Source: JBPCOI01 sp051000395 (GTDB lineage: Bacteria > Actinomycetota > Actinomycetes > Mycobacteriales > Jatrophihabitantaceae). From it: a DNA stretch of 19,579 nucleotides. The position numbers and the translations under genes are program-made. This document shows positions 5,453-12,723 of this stretch, piece after piece (within the stretch, counting starts at the first letter, position 1; each line of letters opens with the position of its first letter). A model generated the notes under the pieces. That model searched no databases. It was not told the origin of the DNA and saw nothing but the letters and a program-made list of their open reading frames with translations. The stretch covers positions 1-19,579 of the forward strand of contig JBPCOI010000092.1 of NCBI GenBank assembly GCA_051000395.1. The letters are read 5' to 3'.

Positions 5453-6514
5453 GTGACCAACGTCGTCCTGATCACCGGCGTCAGCCGGTATCTCGGCGCC
5501 CGCCTGGCCGCGCACCTGGCCCTCGACCCGTCCGTCGAGCGGATCATCGGCGTGGACGCCGTCCCGCCGCGCCCGGCCGATCTCGCCCGGCTGGGACGCA
5601 CCGAGTTCATGCGTGCCGACATCCGCAACCCGCTGATCGCCAAGGTGATCGCCCAGGCGCAGGTCGACACCGTCGTGCACGCTTCGGTGCTCGCGCCGCG
5701 GGGCGGCGGTGGCGGGCGTGCGACGGCCCAGGACCAGCACGTCACGGGAACGATGCAGCTGCTGGCGGCCTGCCAGAAGAGCGAGTCGGTGCGCCACGTG
5801 GTCGTCAAGTCGACGACCGCGGTGTACGGCTGCGGGCCGAGCGACCCGGCCGTGTTCACCGAGCAGATGCAGGCCCTTGGCCGGGCCCGCGGCGGGTATG
5901 CCCGCGAGGCGGTCGAGGTCGAGGACTACGTGCGGGGCTTCGGACGGCGCCGCCCGGACATCTCCGTCACCGTGCTGCGCTTCGCGAACCTGATCGGGCC
6001 GACGATCGACACCGCGCTGACGCGGTACCTGGCCATGCCGATCGTGCCCACCTCGCTTGGCTTCGACCCGCGGCTGCAGTTGCTGCACGAGTCCGACGCG
6101 GTGGCGGTGCTGCGGCAGGCCACCGTCACCCCTGTCCCGGGCGTCGTCAACGTCGCGGGCGAGGGCGTCGTCTCGCTCTCGCAGGCGGTGCGGCGGGTGG
6201 GACGGCTCCGGCTGCCGGTCCCGGCACCGGCGATCGCCCTGGTGGGAGGCGCGGTGCGCAATGCCGGGGTCGTGGAGTTCTCCGCCGAACAGGCCAGTTT
6301 CCTCAACTTCGGTCGCGTCGTGGACACCACGCGGTTGCGCACACAATTCGGCTACCTGCCCCGCTACACCACCGCGCAAGCGCTGCGGTCCTACGCGGAC
6401 GACCGGCCGGCTACGCCCCGGCCGGGTGCCTTCGTCGTGCGGCGTGCCGAACGACGGCTGCAGCAGCGCACCGCGCGCATGCTGGCGGCCGCTGAACCGA
6501 GCGAGGTGAGCTGA
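5453..6514 (+). CDS. NAD-dependent epimerase/dehydratase-like SDR protein (Rv0501-like)
   Basis: 353-residue extended SDR (Rossmann) protein resembling UDP-glucose 4-epimerases by fold; annotated galE-like in mycobacteria (Rv0501), but the substrate is unproven. The start is LITGVSRYLG (6-15), in which the middle glycine of GxxGxxG is absent. D35 at the end of strand 2 favours NAD(H). STTAVYG (120-126) supplies the Ser/Thr region. The candidate catalytic tyrosine is Y149, but the position four residues on is Ala153 rather than the YxxxK lysine, so catalysis by the usual route is doubtful. LRFANLIGPT follows. The last 40 residues are basic and Ala-rich. The GTG start has GGGAG (5442-5446) 6 nt before it. 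Its TGA is directly followed by the GTG of the acyltransferase, so the two are translationally coupled. Confidence 0.85.
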   Translation: MTNVVLITGVSRYLGARLAAHLALDPSVERIIGVDAVPPRPADLARLGRTEFMRADIRNPLIAKVIAQAQVDTVVHASVLAPRGGGGGRATAQDQHVTGTMQLLAACQKSESVRHVVVKSTTAVYGCGPSDPAVFTEQMQALGRARGGYAREAVEVEDYVRGFGRRRPDISVTVLRFANLIGPTIDTALTRYLAMPIVPTSLGFDPRLQLLHESDAVAVLRQATVTPVPGVVNVAGEGVVSLSQAVRRVGRLRLPVPAPAIALVGGAVRNAGVVEFSAEQASFLNFGRVVDTTRLRTQFGYLPRYTTAQALRSYADDRPATPRPGAFVVRRAERRLQQRTARMLAAAEPSEVS

Positions 6515-7669
6515 GTGGACGAGGCACGGGTGATCCCGTTGCACGGCGACGAGACGGGCGCGCTCGCCTCTCGAGCGCCGCGCCGTTCGAGCCGGGGCGC
6601 CGGCGCCGCGGATCCGTCCGTGGACGCGGACGTCTACGCGTTCACCGGCGCCCCCGACACGGGCGCCGAGGACACGGGCGACGAGGACGCGGGCGACGAG
6701 GACACGGGCGCGGCGGACGCTGGCGACGACGCGGGGACCGAGGACAGCTCGGGTAAGGCCTCGGCCAAGGCGCCGGTCGCCGTCCACCGTGTCGCCCACG
6801 TGGTCGCCCACGGTGCCGAGCCGGCCGAACCCGCCTGGGAGCGACGCCTGGCCGAAGGGCTCGCCTTCGCGCGCCGCCGCGTCGCCGGCGAGTACGCCGT
6901 CGACGAGTACGGCTTCGATCCCGAGCTGACCGAGAACGTCATCCTGCCGCTGCTCAAGCCGCTCTATGACCGCTGGTTCCGCGTCGAGGTGAACGGAGTC
7001 GGGCACATCCCGGCCGAGGGCGGCGCGCTGCTCGTCGCCAACCACGCCGGCGGCCTGTGGGCGCTCGACGCCGCCATGACCGCCGTCGCCGTGCACGAGA
7101 ACACCGCGGGCCGCTACCTGCGGATGCTCGGAGCGGACCTGGTGTTCAGCACTCCGGGCCTGGGCGCGCTGGCCCGCAAGGGCGGCACGACGCTGGCATG
7201 CAACCCCGACGCCGAGCGGCTGCTGCGCGCCGGTGAGCTGGTCGGCGTCTGGCCCGAGGGCTTCAAAGGCATCGGCAAGCCGTTCCGGGACCGCTACCAG
7301 CTGCAGCGATTCGGTCGCGGCGGATTCGTGCACGCCGCGATCACCGCCGGCGTCCCGATCGTCCCGGTGTCGATCGTCGGCTCCGAGGAGATCCACCCGG
7401 TGCTGGCCAACGCGAAGTCGCTCGCGCGAATCCTCAACCTGCCGTACTTCCCGATCACGCCGACGTTCCCGTGGCTCGGCGCGCTCGGGCTCGTCCCGCT
7501 GCCGAGCAAGTGGTATCTCGAGTTCGGCGCGCCGATCCACACCGAGCGTTATGCGAATGGCGCGGCGACCGACCCGTCGGTCGTCTTCGATCTCACCGAC
7601 GAAGTCCGCGAGACAATCCAGTCGACGCTCTACCGCCTGCTCGTGCAGCGACGCTCCGTGTGGCGTTGA
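6515..7669 (+). CDS. PlsC-like lysophospholipid acyltransferase (Rv0502-like) with acidic repeat
   Basis: 384-residue acyltransferase of the LPLAT/MGAT-like group, expected to transfer acyl chains to a lipid acceptor at the membrane; the acceptor is unknown. The catalytic block is LLVANHAGGLWALDAAM (172-188). H177 and D185 have seven residues between them, more than the HX4D spacing of PlsC. WPEGFKGIGKPF (246-257) is the substrate-binding block and GVPIVPVSIVGSEE (279-292) the last conserved block. The first 110 residues are non-conserved and include an acidic repeat (48-72) of D-[T/A]-G-x-[E/D]. The GTG start directly abuts the preceding stop, with GAGGTG (6503-6508) as the ribosome binding site. 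The 3' end overlaps the convergent HAD gene by 77 bp. It corresponds to Rv0502 downstream of Rv0501. Confidence 0.87.
   Translation: MDEARVIPLHGDETGALASRAPRRSSRGAGAADPSVDADVYAFTGAPDTGAEDTGDEDAGDEDTGAADAGDDAGTEDSSGKASAKAPVAVHRVAHVVAHGAEPAEPAWERRLAEGLAFARRRVAGEYAVDEYGFDPELTENVILPLLKPLYDRWFRVEVNGVGHIPAEGGALLVANHAGGLWALDAAMTAVAVHENTAGRYLRMLGADLVFSTPGLGALARKGGTTLACNPDAERLLRAGELVGVWPEGFKGIGKPFRDRYQLQRFGRGGFVHAAITAGVPIVPVSIVGSEEIHPVLANAKSLARILNLPYFPITPTFPWLGALGLVPLPSKWYLEFGAPIHTERYANGAATDPSVVFDLTDEVRETIQSTLYRLLVQRRSVWR
6656..6730 (+). repeat. Five 15-bp tandem repeats inside the acyltransferase gene
   Basis: Five in-frame copies of a 15-bp unit like GACACGGGCGACGAG, starting at 6656, 6671, 6686, 6701 and 6716, with 1-5 differences between copies. 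They encode D-T/A-G-A/D-E/D repeats. Because the unit is a multiple of three, copy-number changes would keep the frame. Confidence 0.85.
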
Positions 7670-8501
7670 GCGCTCCGCTCGGACGGCGGCGCCGCAGCGC
7701 CACGCCTGCCGCGATCCCGGCACCGAGGGCACCGAGGCCGAGCGTGGTGGGGATGCCGATGCGTGCCACCTTGCGTCCGGTTCGGAAGTCGCGGACTTCC
7801 CAGCCGCGCCGCGCCGCCTCGATGCGCAGCGCCGAGTCGGGGTTGACGGCGACCGCGTGACCGACGAGCGAGAGCATCGGCACGTCGTTGATCGAGTCGG
7901 AATACGCGCTGCACCGCTCCAGCTCCAGCCCCTCACGGGCGGCCAGCGCCCGCACCGCGCGCGCCTTGGCGTCACCGTGCAGCACATCGCCGACGAGGCG
8001 GCCGGTGTAGCAGCCATCGCGTGACTCGGCGACGGTGCCGAGCGCGCCGGTCAAGCCCAGGCGCTCGGCGATGATCGTCGCGAGTTCGACGGGCGTCGCG
8101 GTGACCAGCCAGACGCGCTGGCCGGCGTCCAGGTGCAGCAACGCCAGCGCGCGCGTGCCAGACCAGATCCGGTCGGCCATCTCCTCGTCGTAGATCTCCT
8201 CGCCGAGCCGGACGATGTCGCTGACCTGCTTGCCGGCGACGAAGGCCAGCGCCGACTCGCGGGTGGTGTGCAGGTCGCCATGGATCTCGCCGCGCAACCG
8301 CAACCGGGCCTGCCGGACGGTGAAGCGCGCCAGGTCACGCCAGGAGAAGAAGTCCCGCGCGGCCATGCCCTTGGCGAAGTGGAAGATCGAGGCGCCGACC
8401 ATCATCGTGTTGTCGACGTCGAAGAACGCGGCGGCGGCCGGGTCGGGCGGGATGGCCAGTGCCTGTTCGAGCTCGTGAGCGGCAGAGCCGGTCGAGGTCA
8501 C
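7593..8501 (-). CDS. HAD-superfamily phosphatase, SerB1-like (HAD-IB)
   Basis: 302-residue HAD-IB hydrolase resembling phosphoserine phosphatase SerB1 of mycobacteria (Rv0505c); the physiological substrate is unproven. Motif I is FFDVDNTMM with nucleophile D28 and acid/base D30, motif II is VTATP (T134), motif III has K179 (GDAKARAV), and motif IV is YSDSINDVPML (D202, D206). A helical cap lies between motifs I and II. Near the C terminus a hydrophobic stretch (250-269) followed by Arg-rich sequence looks like one membrane anchor, which would place the catalytic domain in the cytoplasm. The GTG start at 8501 is supported by a TACCCT box 6 nt upstream. Its last 77 bp overlap the acyltransferase on the other strand. 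Confidence 0.88.
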   Translation of the reverse strand: MTSTGSAAHELEQALAIPPDPAAAAFFDVDNTMMVGASIFHFAKGMAARDFFSWRDLARFTVRQARLRLRGEIHGDLHTTRESALAFVAGKQVSDIVRLGEEIYDEEMADRIWSGTRALALLHLDAGQRVWLVTATPVELATIIAERLGLTGALGTVAESRDGCYTGRLVGDVLHGDAKARAVRALAAREGLELERCSAYSDSINDVPMLSLVGHAVAVNPDSALRIEAARRGWEVRDFRTGRKVARIGIPTTLGLGALGAGIAAGVALRRRRPSGALNATRSVAARAGGRASTGLSRGLRR

Positions 8502-8507
8502 CGGGCC

Positions 8508-8513
8508 AGGGTA
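8508..8513 (-). promoter_or_regulatory. -10 box (TACCCT) for leaderless start of the HAD gene
   Basis: On the minus strand TACCCT is followed by 6 nt (ggcccg) and the GTG at 8501. It lies in the 36-bp gap after the anti-sigma-like gene, so the phosphatase probably has its own promoter instead of depending on read-through from the sigma/anti-sigma pair. Confidence 0.55.
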
Positions 8514-8537
8514 GCGAGGCCACGACGGTGCGGACCC

Positions 8538-9779
8538 TCAGATGTGGACGTGCACTCCGCAGGTGCCCAGGCCCGCGCCGACCGGGCCGACCGAGACGCT
8601 GACCCCGCAGCTGCCGGTGCCGACGGGCGGTGAGGTCGGTACCGACAGCGAGGGCAGCGGGGGAATGGTGGGCAGGCTCGGCAGGCTCGGCAGCGGGGTG
8701 AGGCTCGGCAGCGGCTGGCCACCGGAGCCTCCCGAGGCCGAGCCGGAGCGGCCGGTCTGCCCGGGACCCGTGCGTTCGGACGTTGATCCGGGCGTCCTCG
8801 CAGTGCTCGGGACCGATCCGGTGCGCCCACCGGTGCTGCCCGGGGCGGTGCCGCCGTGCGGCGACCGGGTGGGGCTGCATGTGGTGCACGGCAGCGGGCC
8901 CAGTGGATCGCTGCGCGCCGGGTCGAGGCAGCCGCACCCCGCCTGCCCGGCCAGTGCCCGGGCCCGCGCCGCCGCCTGCTCGACGAGGCGCAGCGACGTG
9001 GTGGCCCGCTGGTGCAGGCCACCGGCGGGAATGCGTGCGGCGATCTCCTGCAGGCGGGCCAGCTGTCCGGGTGCCCAAGTGGTCATGACGGCCAGCGGTG
9101 CCGCGGTGTGGCTGCGCACGGCATCGCCGCCGATCAGCTGAGCCGCGCGGCGCACGTCGTCGTCGGCCGAAGCCAGGGTGCTGGTGACCAGCCCGGCCGT
9201 CTGGCTGCTGATACCGCCACCGGCCTGCGGACCGTCCCCGCCGGACGCCGCCGTGGACTGCCCGAGCAGAGCCGACACCTCCTCGGCCCGGGTCGTGGCG
9301 AAGCCGAGCAGCTCCTTGCTGCGCGCGGTGTCGCCGCTGGTGAGCGCGTACTGCACGCTCTCACTGGCCCGCTTGAGCGCGTAGAGCTCGTCGCCGGGCA
9401 GCGCCCGGCGGCTCATCCACACCGCCCCACCGAGCAGCACCAGGAGCACGACGAGCGCCGAGGCGACGACGGCGATCGGGCGACCGAGACGGAGGTGCCG
9501 ACGGGAAGGGTCGGGGCGCTTGTCGGGTGACGCGGCGGTGGCACGTTCGGGCGCCGGGCGCCGCGTCGGCGGCTCCACCGGGCCCTCCGCGATCAGGCGG
9601 GGCGCGACCGCGACCAGCTGTGCGCGCAACTCGGCCCGGAAATGCACGCGGGGCGCGGGCGCTACCGGCAGCCCCGCGAGCGCGCCGACCAGCTCGCGGA
9701 CGCGCGGGTTGGGGGAGGTAGCCGGATCCGGGTAGCGGCGCGGCGCGCCACGCAGAATGGGCACGCGGTGCTCAGGCAT
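8538..9779 (-). CDS. DUF5667-type membrane protein, RsbN-like candidate anti-sigma factor
   Basis: 413-residue single-pass membrane protein directly downstream of a BldN-type sigma gene, the position of the anti-sigma factor RsbN in Streptomyces. Layout: cytoplasmic N-terminal segment (about 1-100) containing RVRELVGALAGLP and FRAELRAQLVAVAPRL, the likely sigma-binding helices; one transmembrane helix (about 102-122); then an outside region beginning ALPGDELYALKRASESVQ, typical of DUF5667. The last 140 residues are Pro/Ser/Thr/Gly-rich with five cysteines before a CGVSVSVG...CGVHVHI tail, unusual for a simple anti-sigma protein. ATG 9779 is chosen with a G-rich stretch upstream; GTG at 9788 is an alternative. 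Sigma binding is inferred from context and layout and has not been shown. Confidence 0.75.
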   Translation of the reverse strand: MPEHRVPILRGAPRRYPDPATSPNPRVRELVGALAGLPVAPAPRVHFRAELRAQLVAVAPRLIAEGPVEPPTRRPAPERATAASPDKRPDPSRRHLRLGRPIAVVASALVVLLVLLGGAVWMSRRALPGDELYALKRASESVQYALTSGDTARSKELLGFATTRAEEVSALLGQSTAASGGDGPQAGGGISSQTAGLVTSTLASADDDVRRAAQLIGGDAVRSHTAAPLAVMTTWAPGQLARLQEIAARIPAGGLHQRATTSLRLVEQAAARARALAGQAGCGCLDPARSDPLGPLPCTTCSPTRSPHGGTAPGSTGGRTGSVPSTARTPGSTSERTGPGQTGRSGSASGGSGGQPLPSLTPLPSLPSLPTIPPLPSLSVPTSPPVGTGSCGVSVSVGPVGAGLGTCGVHVHI

Positions 9780-9899
9780 GTCCCACACCCCCCCACGGCG
9801 CCACGCTGTACATCCAGATCAACGAGGCAGCGGGCGCGCCGATACTGGGCGGCGCGTGAGAGCGGTCTGCCAACCGTAGTGGCGCGAAGGGGTGGGGAT

Positions 9900-10724
9900 T
9901 CACAGCGGCTCATCGCCCACGAGCTCGGCGAGCTTGCGCACGGCTCGGTGCTGCAGTGCCTTGATCGCACCGTCGTTCTTGCCCATGACCGAGGCGGTCT
10001 CGCTCACCGAGAATCCCTGGATGAAGCGCAGCAGCACGCACTCGCGCTGCTCGTCACCGAGTTGACGCACTGCCGACATCAGCCGTTCGGACGTCAAGGA
10101 GTCGATGACCGACGTCTCGGGGCTGGGGGCGCGGTCGTTTCCCTCCAGCGTGTCGGCGGTGGTGATCTCCAGGCGGTGCCGTGCGGACTTGACGTGGTCC
10201 AGGACGATATTGCGGGCAATGGTGATGAACCACGCGCCGATGTCGCGACCTTGGTAGCTGATGGTGCTGATGCGCCGAAGCGCCTGCAGGAAGGTCTCGC
10301 TGGTGAAGTCCTCGGCCAGACCGCGGTCGTTGACGCGAAAGTAGACGAAGCGGAACACGATGTCGACGTAGCGGTCGTAGAGCAGGCCGAAGGCCTCGCC
10401 GTCGCCGTCCTGCGCGCGGGTGACCAGGCGCCACGTCTCGACGTGCTGCTCGTCGACGTCGGACTCCCCGTCGGCCCCGTCGCTCGCCGGGGGCGGCGGA
10501 GCAGGCCTGGGGCGCGGGCGCCGGCTGCGCGGACCCGCGGTACCGGAGACCTCGACGGCCATCGCTGTGACCAGCGCGCCGGCTGGCGCCGGACCCAGGC
10601 CCGGACCGGCGAGTGCAGGACGCATACCCAATCCGGCCACTGCCTCGTTGACCATGGCGGTGAGGGCGCGCAGGCCGACGCCCGGGTCGGGCGACCCGGG
10701 ACGGACGTGCGCGCCTACCGGCAT
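9900..10724 (-). CDS. bldN: ECF RNA polymerase sigma factor, BldN-like
   Basis: 274-residue ECF sigma factor. Region 2 spans about 112-185 (AFGLLYDRYVDIVFRFVYFR, LAEDFTSETFLQALRRI, GAWFITIARNIVLDHVKSAR) and region 4 about 212-268 (QRECVLLRFIQGFSVSETAS, VMGKNDGAIKALQHRAVRKL). These match what I recall of Streptomyces sigma-BldN closely. The first ~90 residues are a Pro/Arg/Ala-rich extension, longer than in ordinary ECF sigmas. In Streptomyces BldN is made with a long N-terminal pro-sequence that is removed, so processing is plausible here. ATG 10724 is preferred (GAAAGG lies 10 nt before it) over the upstream in-frame start at 10817. It is followed by the RsbN-like gene after 120 bp. In Streptomyces this sigma controls aerial-hypha surface proteins; its regulon here is unknown. 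Confidence 0.88.
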   Translation of the reverse strand: MPVGAHVRPGSPDPGVGLRALTAMVNEAVAGLGMRPALAGPGLGPAPAGALVTAMAVEVSGTAGPRSRRPRPRPAPPPPASDGADGESDVDEQHVETWRLVTRAQDGDGEAFGLLYDRYVDIVFRFVYFRVNDRGLAEDFTSETFLQALRRISTISYQGRDIGAWFITIARNIVLDHVKSARHRLEITTADTLEGNDRAPSPETSVIDSLTSERLMSAVRQLGDEQRECVLLRFIQGFSVSETASVMGKNDGAIKALQHRAVRKLAELVGDEPL

Positions 10725-10962
10725 GGGCGTTGAACCTTTCCGCGGTTGCGGTGTACGGCACCGAACAGCTGCGGGGTTGCGTGCGCGTGTGAAGCCCGTG
10801 CTAAGGCTACCTCGCATGTGGCGAATCTGAACACGGTGTAGCGGACAATTTTATCCCCCGCGGGCCGTCCCGTGGGGCGGCTTGCGCAGCTGGGTCCCGG
10901 CCAGCCACCCTGAGAGCGGCGACCGGCGCCGGCGAACCAGCAACGGGAAGGCAGGGCTGGCC
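10725..10962. promoter_or_regulatory. Divergent promoter region between the sigma factor and acyl-CoA synthetase genes
   Basis: A 238-bp gap between divergent genes. It contains the most A/T-rich stretch nearby, AATTTTAT (10847-10854), which on the minus strand includes TAAAAT (10853-10848), a good -10 for the sigma gene. A second minus-strand candidate is TAGCCT (10809-10804). The inverted repeat ACAC-G-GTGT lies between them at 10831-10839. No -35 can be assigned with confidence. Confidence 0.4.
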
Positions 10963-12459
10963 TTGTCCGAACGGGCGTGCCTCGGCATCTCGGATCTGGT
11001 GCGCCACGCGGCGCGGGCCTGGCCGGACGGTACGGCGATCGTGGCCGGGGACGTCCGGCTGAGCTGGGCCGAACTGGACGCGCGCGCGAGCCGGGCGGCG
11101 GCAGCGCTGCGTGCGTCCGGCGCCGAAGCGGGCGAGCGGGTGAGCCTGAGCCTGCCGAGCGGCGCCCAGTTCGTCATCGGATACCTCGCGGCACTGCGCG
11201 CCGGCCTGGTCGCCGTTCCCGTCAACCCGGCGTACTCGCCCACCGAGATCGAGCACATCCTGGCCGACAGCGGCGCCACGATCCACCTGGACGCTGAGCA
11301 GGTGCACGCGTTGCTCGTCGGTGCGGGCGATGCGGAAGGCGACGACGGTGCCGATCGCGGTGCCGATCCGGGGGCTGATCCCGGGGCCGATCGCGGCGGC
11401 GAGGCGCTCTCGGCGCTGCTCTACACCGGCGGCACCGGCGGGCGTCCGCGGGGCGCGATGCTCTCGGCGCGTGCGCTGCTGGCCAACCTCGACCAGCTCG
11501 CCGCTGTGCAGCCACCGCTCCTGAGCGCCGGGGACGTCCTGTTCGTCCCGCTGCCCCTGTCGCACGTCTTCGGGCTCAACGCGGGTCTGGGCATGGCGGC
11601 GCGCGTCGGAGCGACCGCAGTCCTGGCAGCGCGTTTCGACCCGGCCGCGACGCTGGCGACGATGGCCGCGGAGCGCGTCAGCGCGGTGCTCGGCGTGCCC
11701 GGGCAGTACGCCGCATGGCTGCGCGAGGCCGATGTCGCCGCGGGATTCGCCAGCGTGCGGTTCGCGATGTCCGGCTCCAGCACCCTGCCGCGGGCGGTCG
11801 TCGAGGCCTTCGGCGAGCTGGGCGTCGTCCTGCACGACGGATACGGCCTGACCGAGGCCGCGCCGGTCGTCTCGATCAACGCGCTCGGCGCCGGACGCGA
11901 GCACCCCACTCCCGGCTCCGTCGGCCACGCGGTGCCGGGCGTGCAGGTCGAACTCCGCGACGCCGACGGTGAGCAGGTCGAGGCGGGGGATCCGGGCCGG
12001 CTGTTCGTCCGGGGCGCGAACCTGTTCTCCGGGTACTGGCCCCGCGGCGAGGACGGCCCCGACGGCGACGGCTGGTTCGCGACCGGCGACCTCGCCATCG
12101 CCGACGACGCCGGCGAATTGCACCTGCTCGGGCGCAGCGAGGAACTCGTCGTCGTCAACGGCTTCAGCGTCTATCCCACCGAGGTGGAGGCGGTGCTCGC
12201 CGCCGAGCCCGGGGTCGCGGAGGTCGCCGTCGTCGGCAGCGCGTCGGCAACCTCGCCCACCGCGCTGCGCGCCTACGTCGTGCCCGTCGCGGGAGCGGTG
12301 CTGGACGCAGCGGAACTGCGGGCCGCGGCGCAGCGCTACCTGGCCCGGTTCAAGGTGCCCGAGTCCGTAGAGGTCGTGCCGTGCCTACCGCGCACCGTCG
12401 CCGGAAAGATCATGAAGTGGGCGCTGGACCCGGGCGGGACGGGCGATGTCCGCGGGTGA
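10963..12459 (+). CDS. AMP-binding acyl-CoA synthetase/ligase
   Basis: 498-residue ANL-superfamily adenylate-forming enzyme, probably a fatty-acyl-CoA or aryl-CoA ligase; the substrate cannot be read from sequence. Motifs: P-loop YTGGTGGRPRGAML (154-167), where the usual PKG lysine is Arg163; HDGYGLTEAAP (291-301); GWFATGDLA (370-378); GRSEELVVVNGFSVYPTEVE (390-409); and PRTVAGKIMK (476-485) with the catalytic Lys482. A low-complexity insert of ADRG/ADPG units (130-145) lies just before the P-loop. TTG 10963 is chosen because AGGG (10953-10956) precedes it by 6 nt and the conserved domain begins soon after; upstream in-frame starts lack support. Its stop overlaps the glutaredoxin-like gene by 14 bp, so the two are coupled. 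Confidence 0.87.
   Translation: MSERACLGISDLVRHAARAWPDGTAIVAGDVRLSWAELDARASRAAAALRASGAEAGERVSLSLPSGAQFVIGYLAALRAGLVAVPVNPAYSPTEIEHILADSGATIHLDAEQVHALLVGAGDAEGDDGADRGADPGADPGADRGGEALSALLYTGGTGGRPRGAMLSARALLANLDQLAAVQPPLLSAGDVLFVPLPLSHVFGLNAGLGMAARVGATAVLAARFDPAATLATMAAERVSAVLGVPGQYAAWLREADVAAGFASVRFAMSGSSTLPRAVVEAFGELGVVLHDGYGLTEAAPVVSINALGAGREHPTPGSVGHAVPGVQVELRDADGEQVEAGDPGRLFVRGANLFSGYWPRGEDGPDGDGWFATGDLAIADDAGELHLLGRSEELVVVNGFSVYPTEVEAVLAAEPGVAEVAVVGSASATSPTALRAYVVPVAGAVLDAAELRAAAQRYLARFKVPESVEVVPCLPRTVAGKIMKWALDPGGTGDVRG
11350..11397 (+). repeat. Four 12-bp tandem repeats in the acyl-CoA synthetase gene
   Basis: Four in-frame copies of a unit like GCCGATCGCGGT at 11350, 11362, 11374 and 11386, encoding ADRG-ADPG-ADPG-ADRG. 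They fall in the linker before the ATP-binding loop. Copies 1 and 4 differ only in the last base. Confidence 0.8.
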
Positions 12460-12694
12460 GCACCAGGTCACGCTGATCACCCGGGTCGGCTGCCACCTGT
12501 GCCAGGAGGCGGAGCAGGTGTTGCGGCGGTTGTCGGGCGAGCTCGGATTCGGCTATGCCGAACTCGACGTCGACAGCGACGCGGCCCGGCGCGCGGAGTA
12601 CTCCGACCGGGTGCCGGTGATCCTCATCGACGGCCGCGAACACGGCTACTGGCGCGTCGAGGATGCCCGCTTCCGCACGGCGATCGCCCGCTGA
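12446..12694 (+). CDS. Glutaredoxin-like thiol protein (DUF836 type, Rv0508-like)
   Basis: 82-residue thioredoxin-fold protein with a CHLC redox motif (C16-C19) after the first strand (HQVTLITRVG) and VPVILIDGREHGYW with the cis-Pro position after strand 3. Members of this family are small glutaredoxin-like proteins of unproven partner. The start lies inside the last codons of the acyl-CoA synthetase gene. The same small gene precedes hemA in M. tuberculosis (Rv0508). Here rex is inserted between it and hemA, and a fresh promoter with a Rex operator follows, so it is probably the last gene of the upstream unit. Confidence 0.88.
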   Translation: MSAGEHQVTLITRVGCHLCQEAEQVLRRLSGELGFGYAELDVDSDAARRAEYSDRVPVILIDGREHGYWRVEDARFRTAIAR

Positions 12695-12723
12695 GGGTTG
12701 CCTATAACACAGGCCGTCTCGAT

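Noticed and set aside
5165..8017. 950-residue open frame on the minus strand across several genes
   Set aside because: It runs antisense to four well-recognised genes and reads as Arg/His/Asp/Gly-rich noise with no family motif. Such frames arise from high third-position G+C.
10831..10839. ACACGGTGT inverted repeat as a BldD box upstream of the sigma gene
   Set aside because: The flanking bases do not fit the BldD consensus as I recall it, so I list it only as symmetry.
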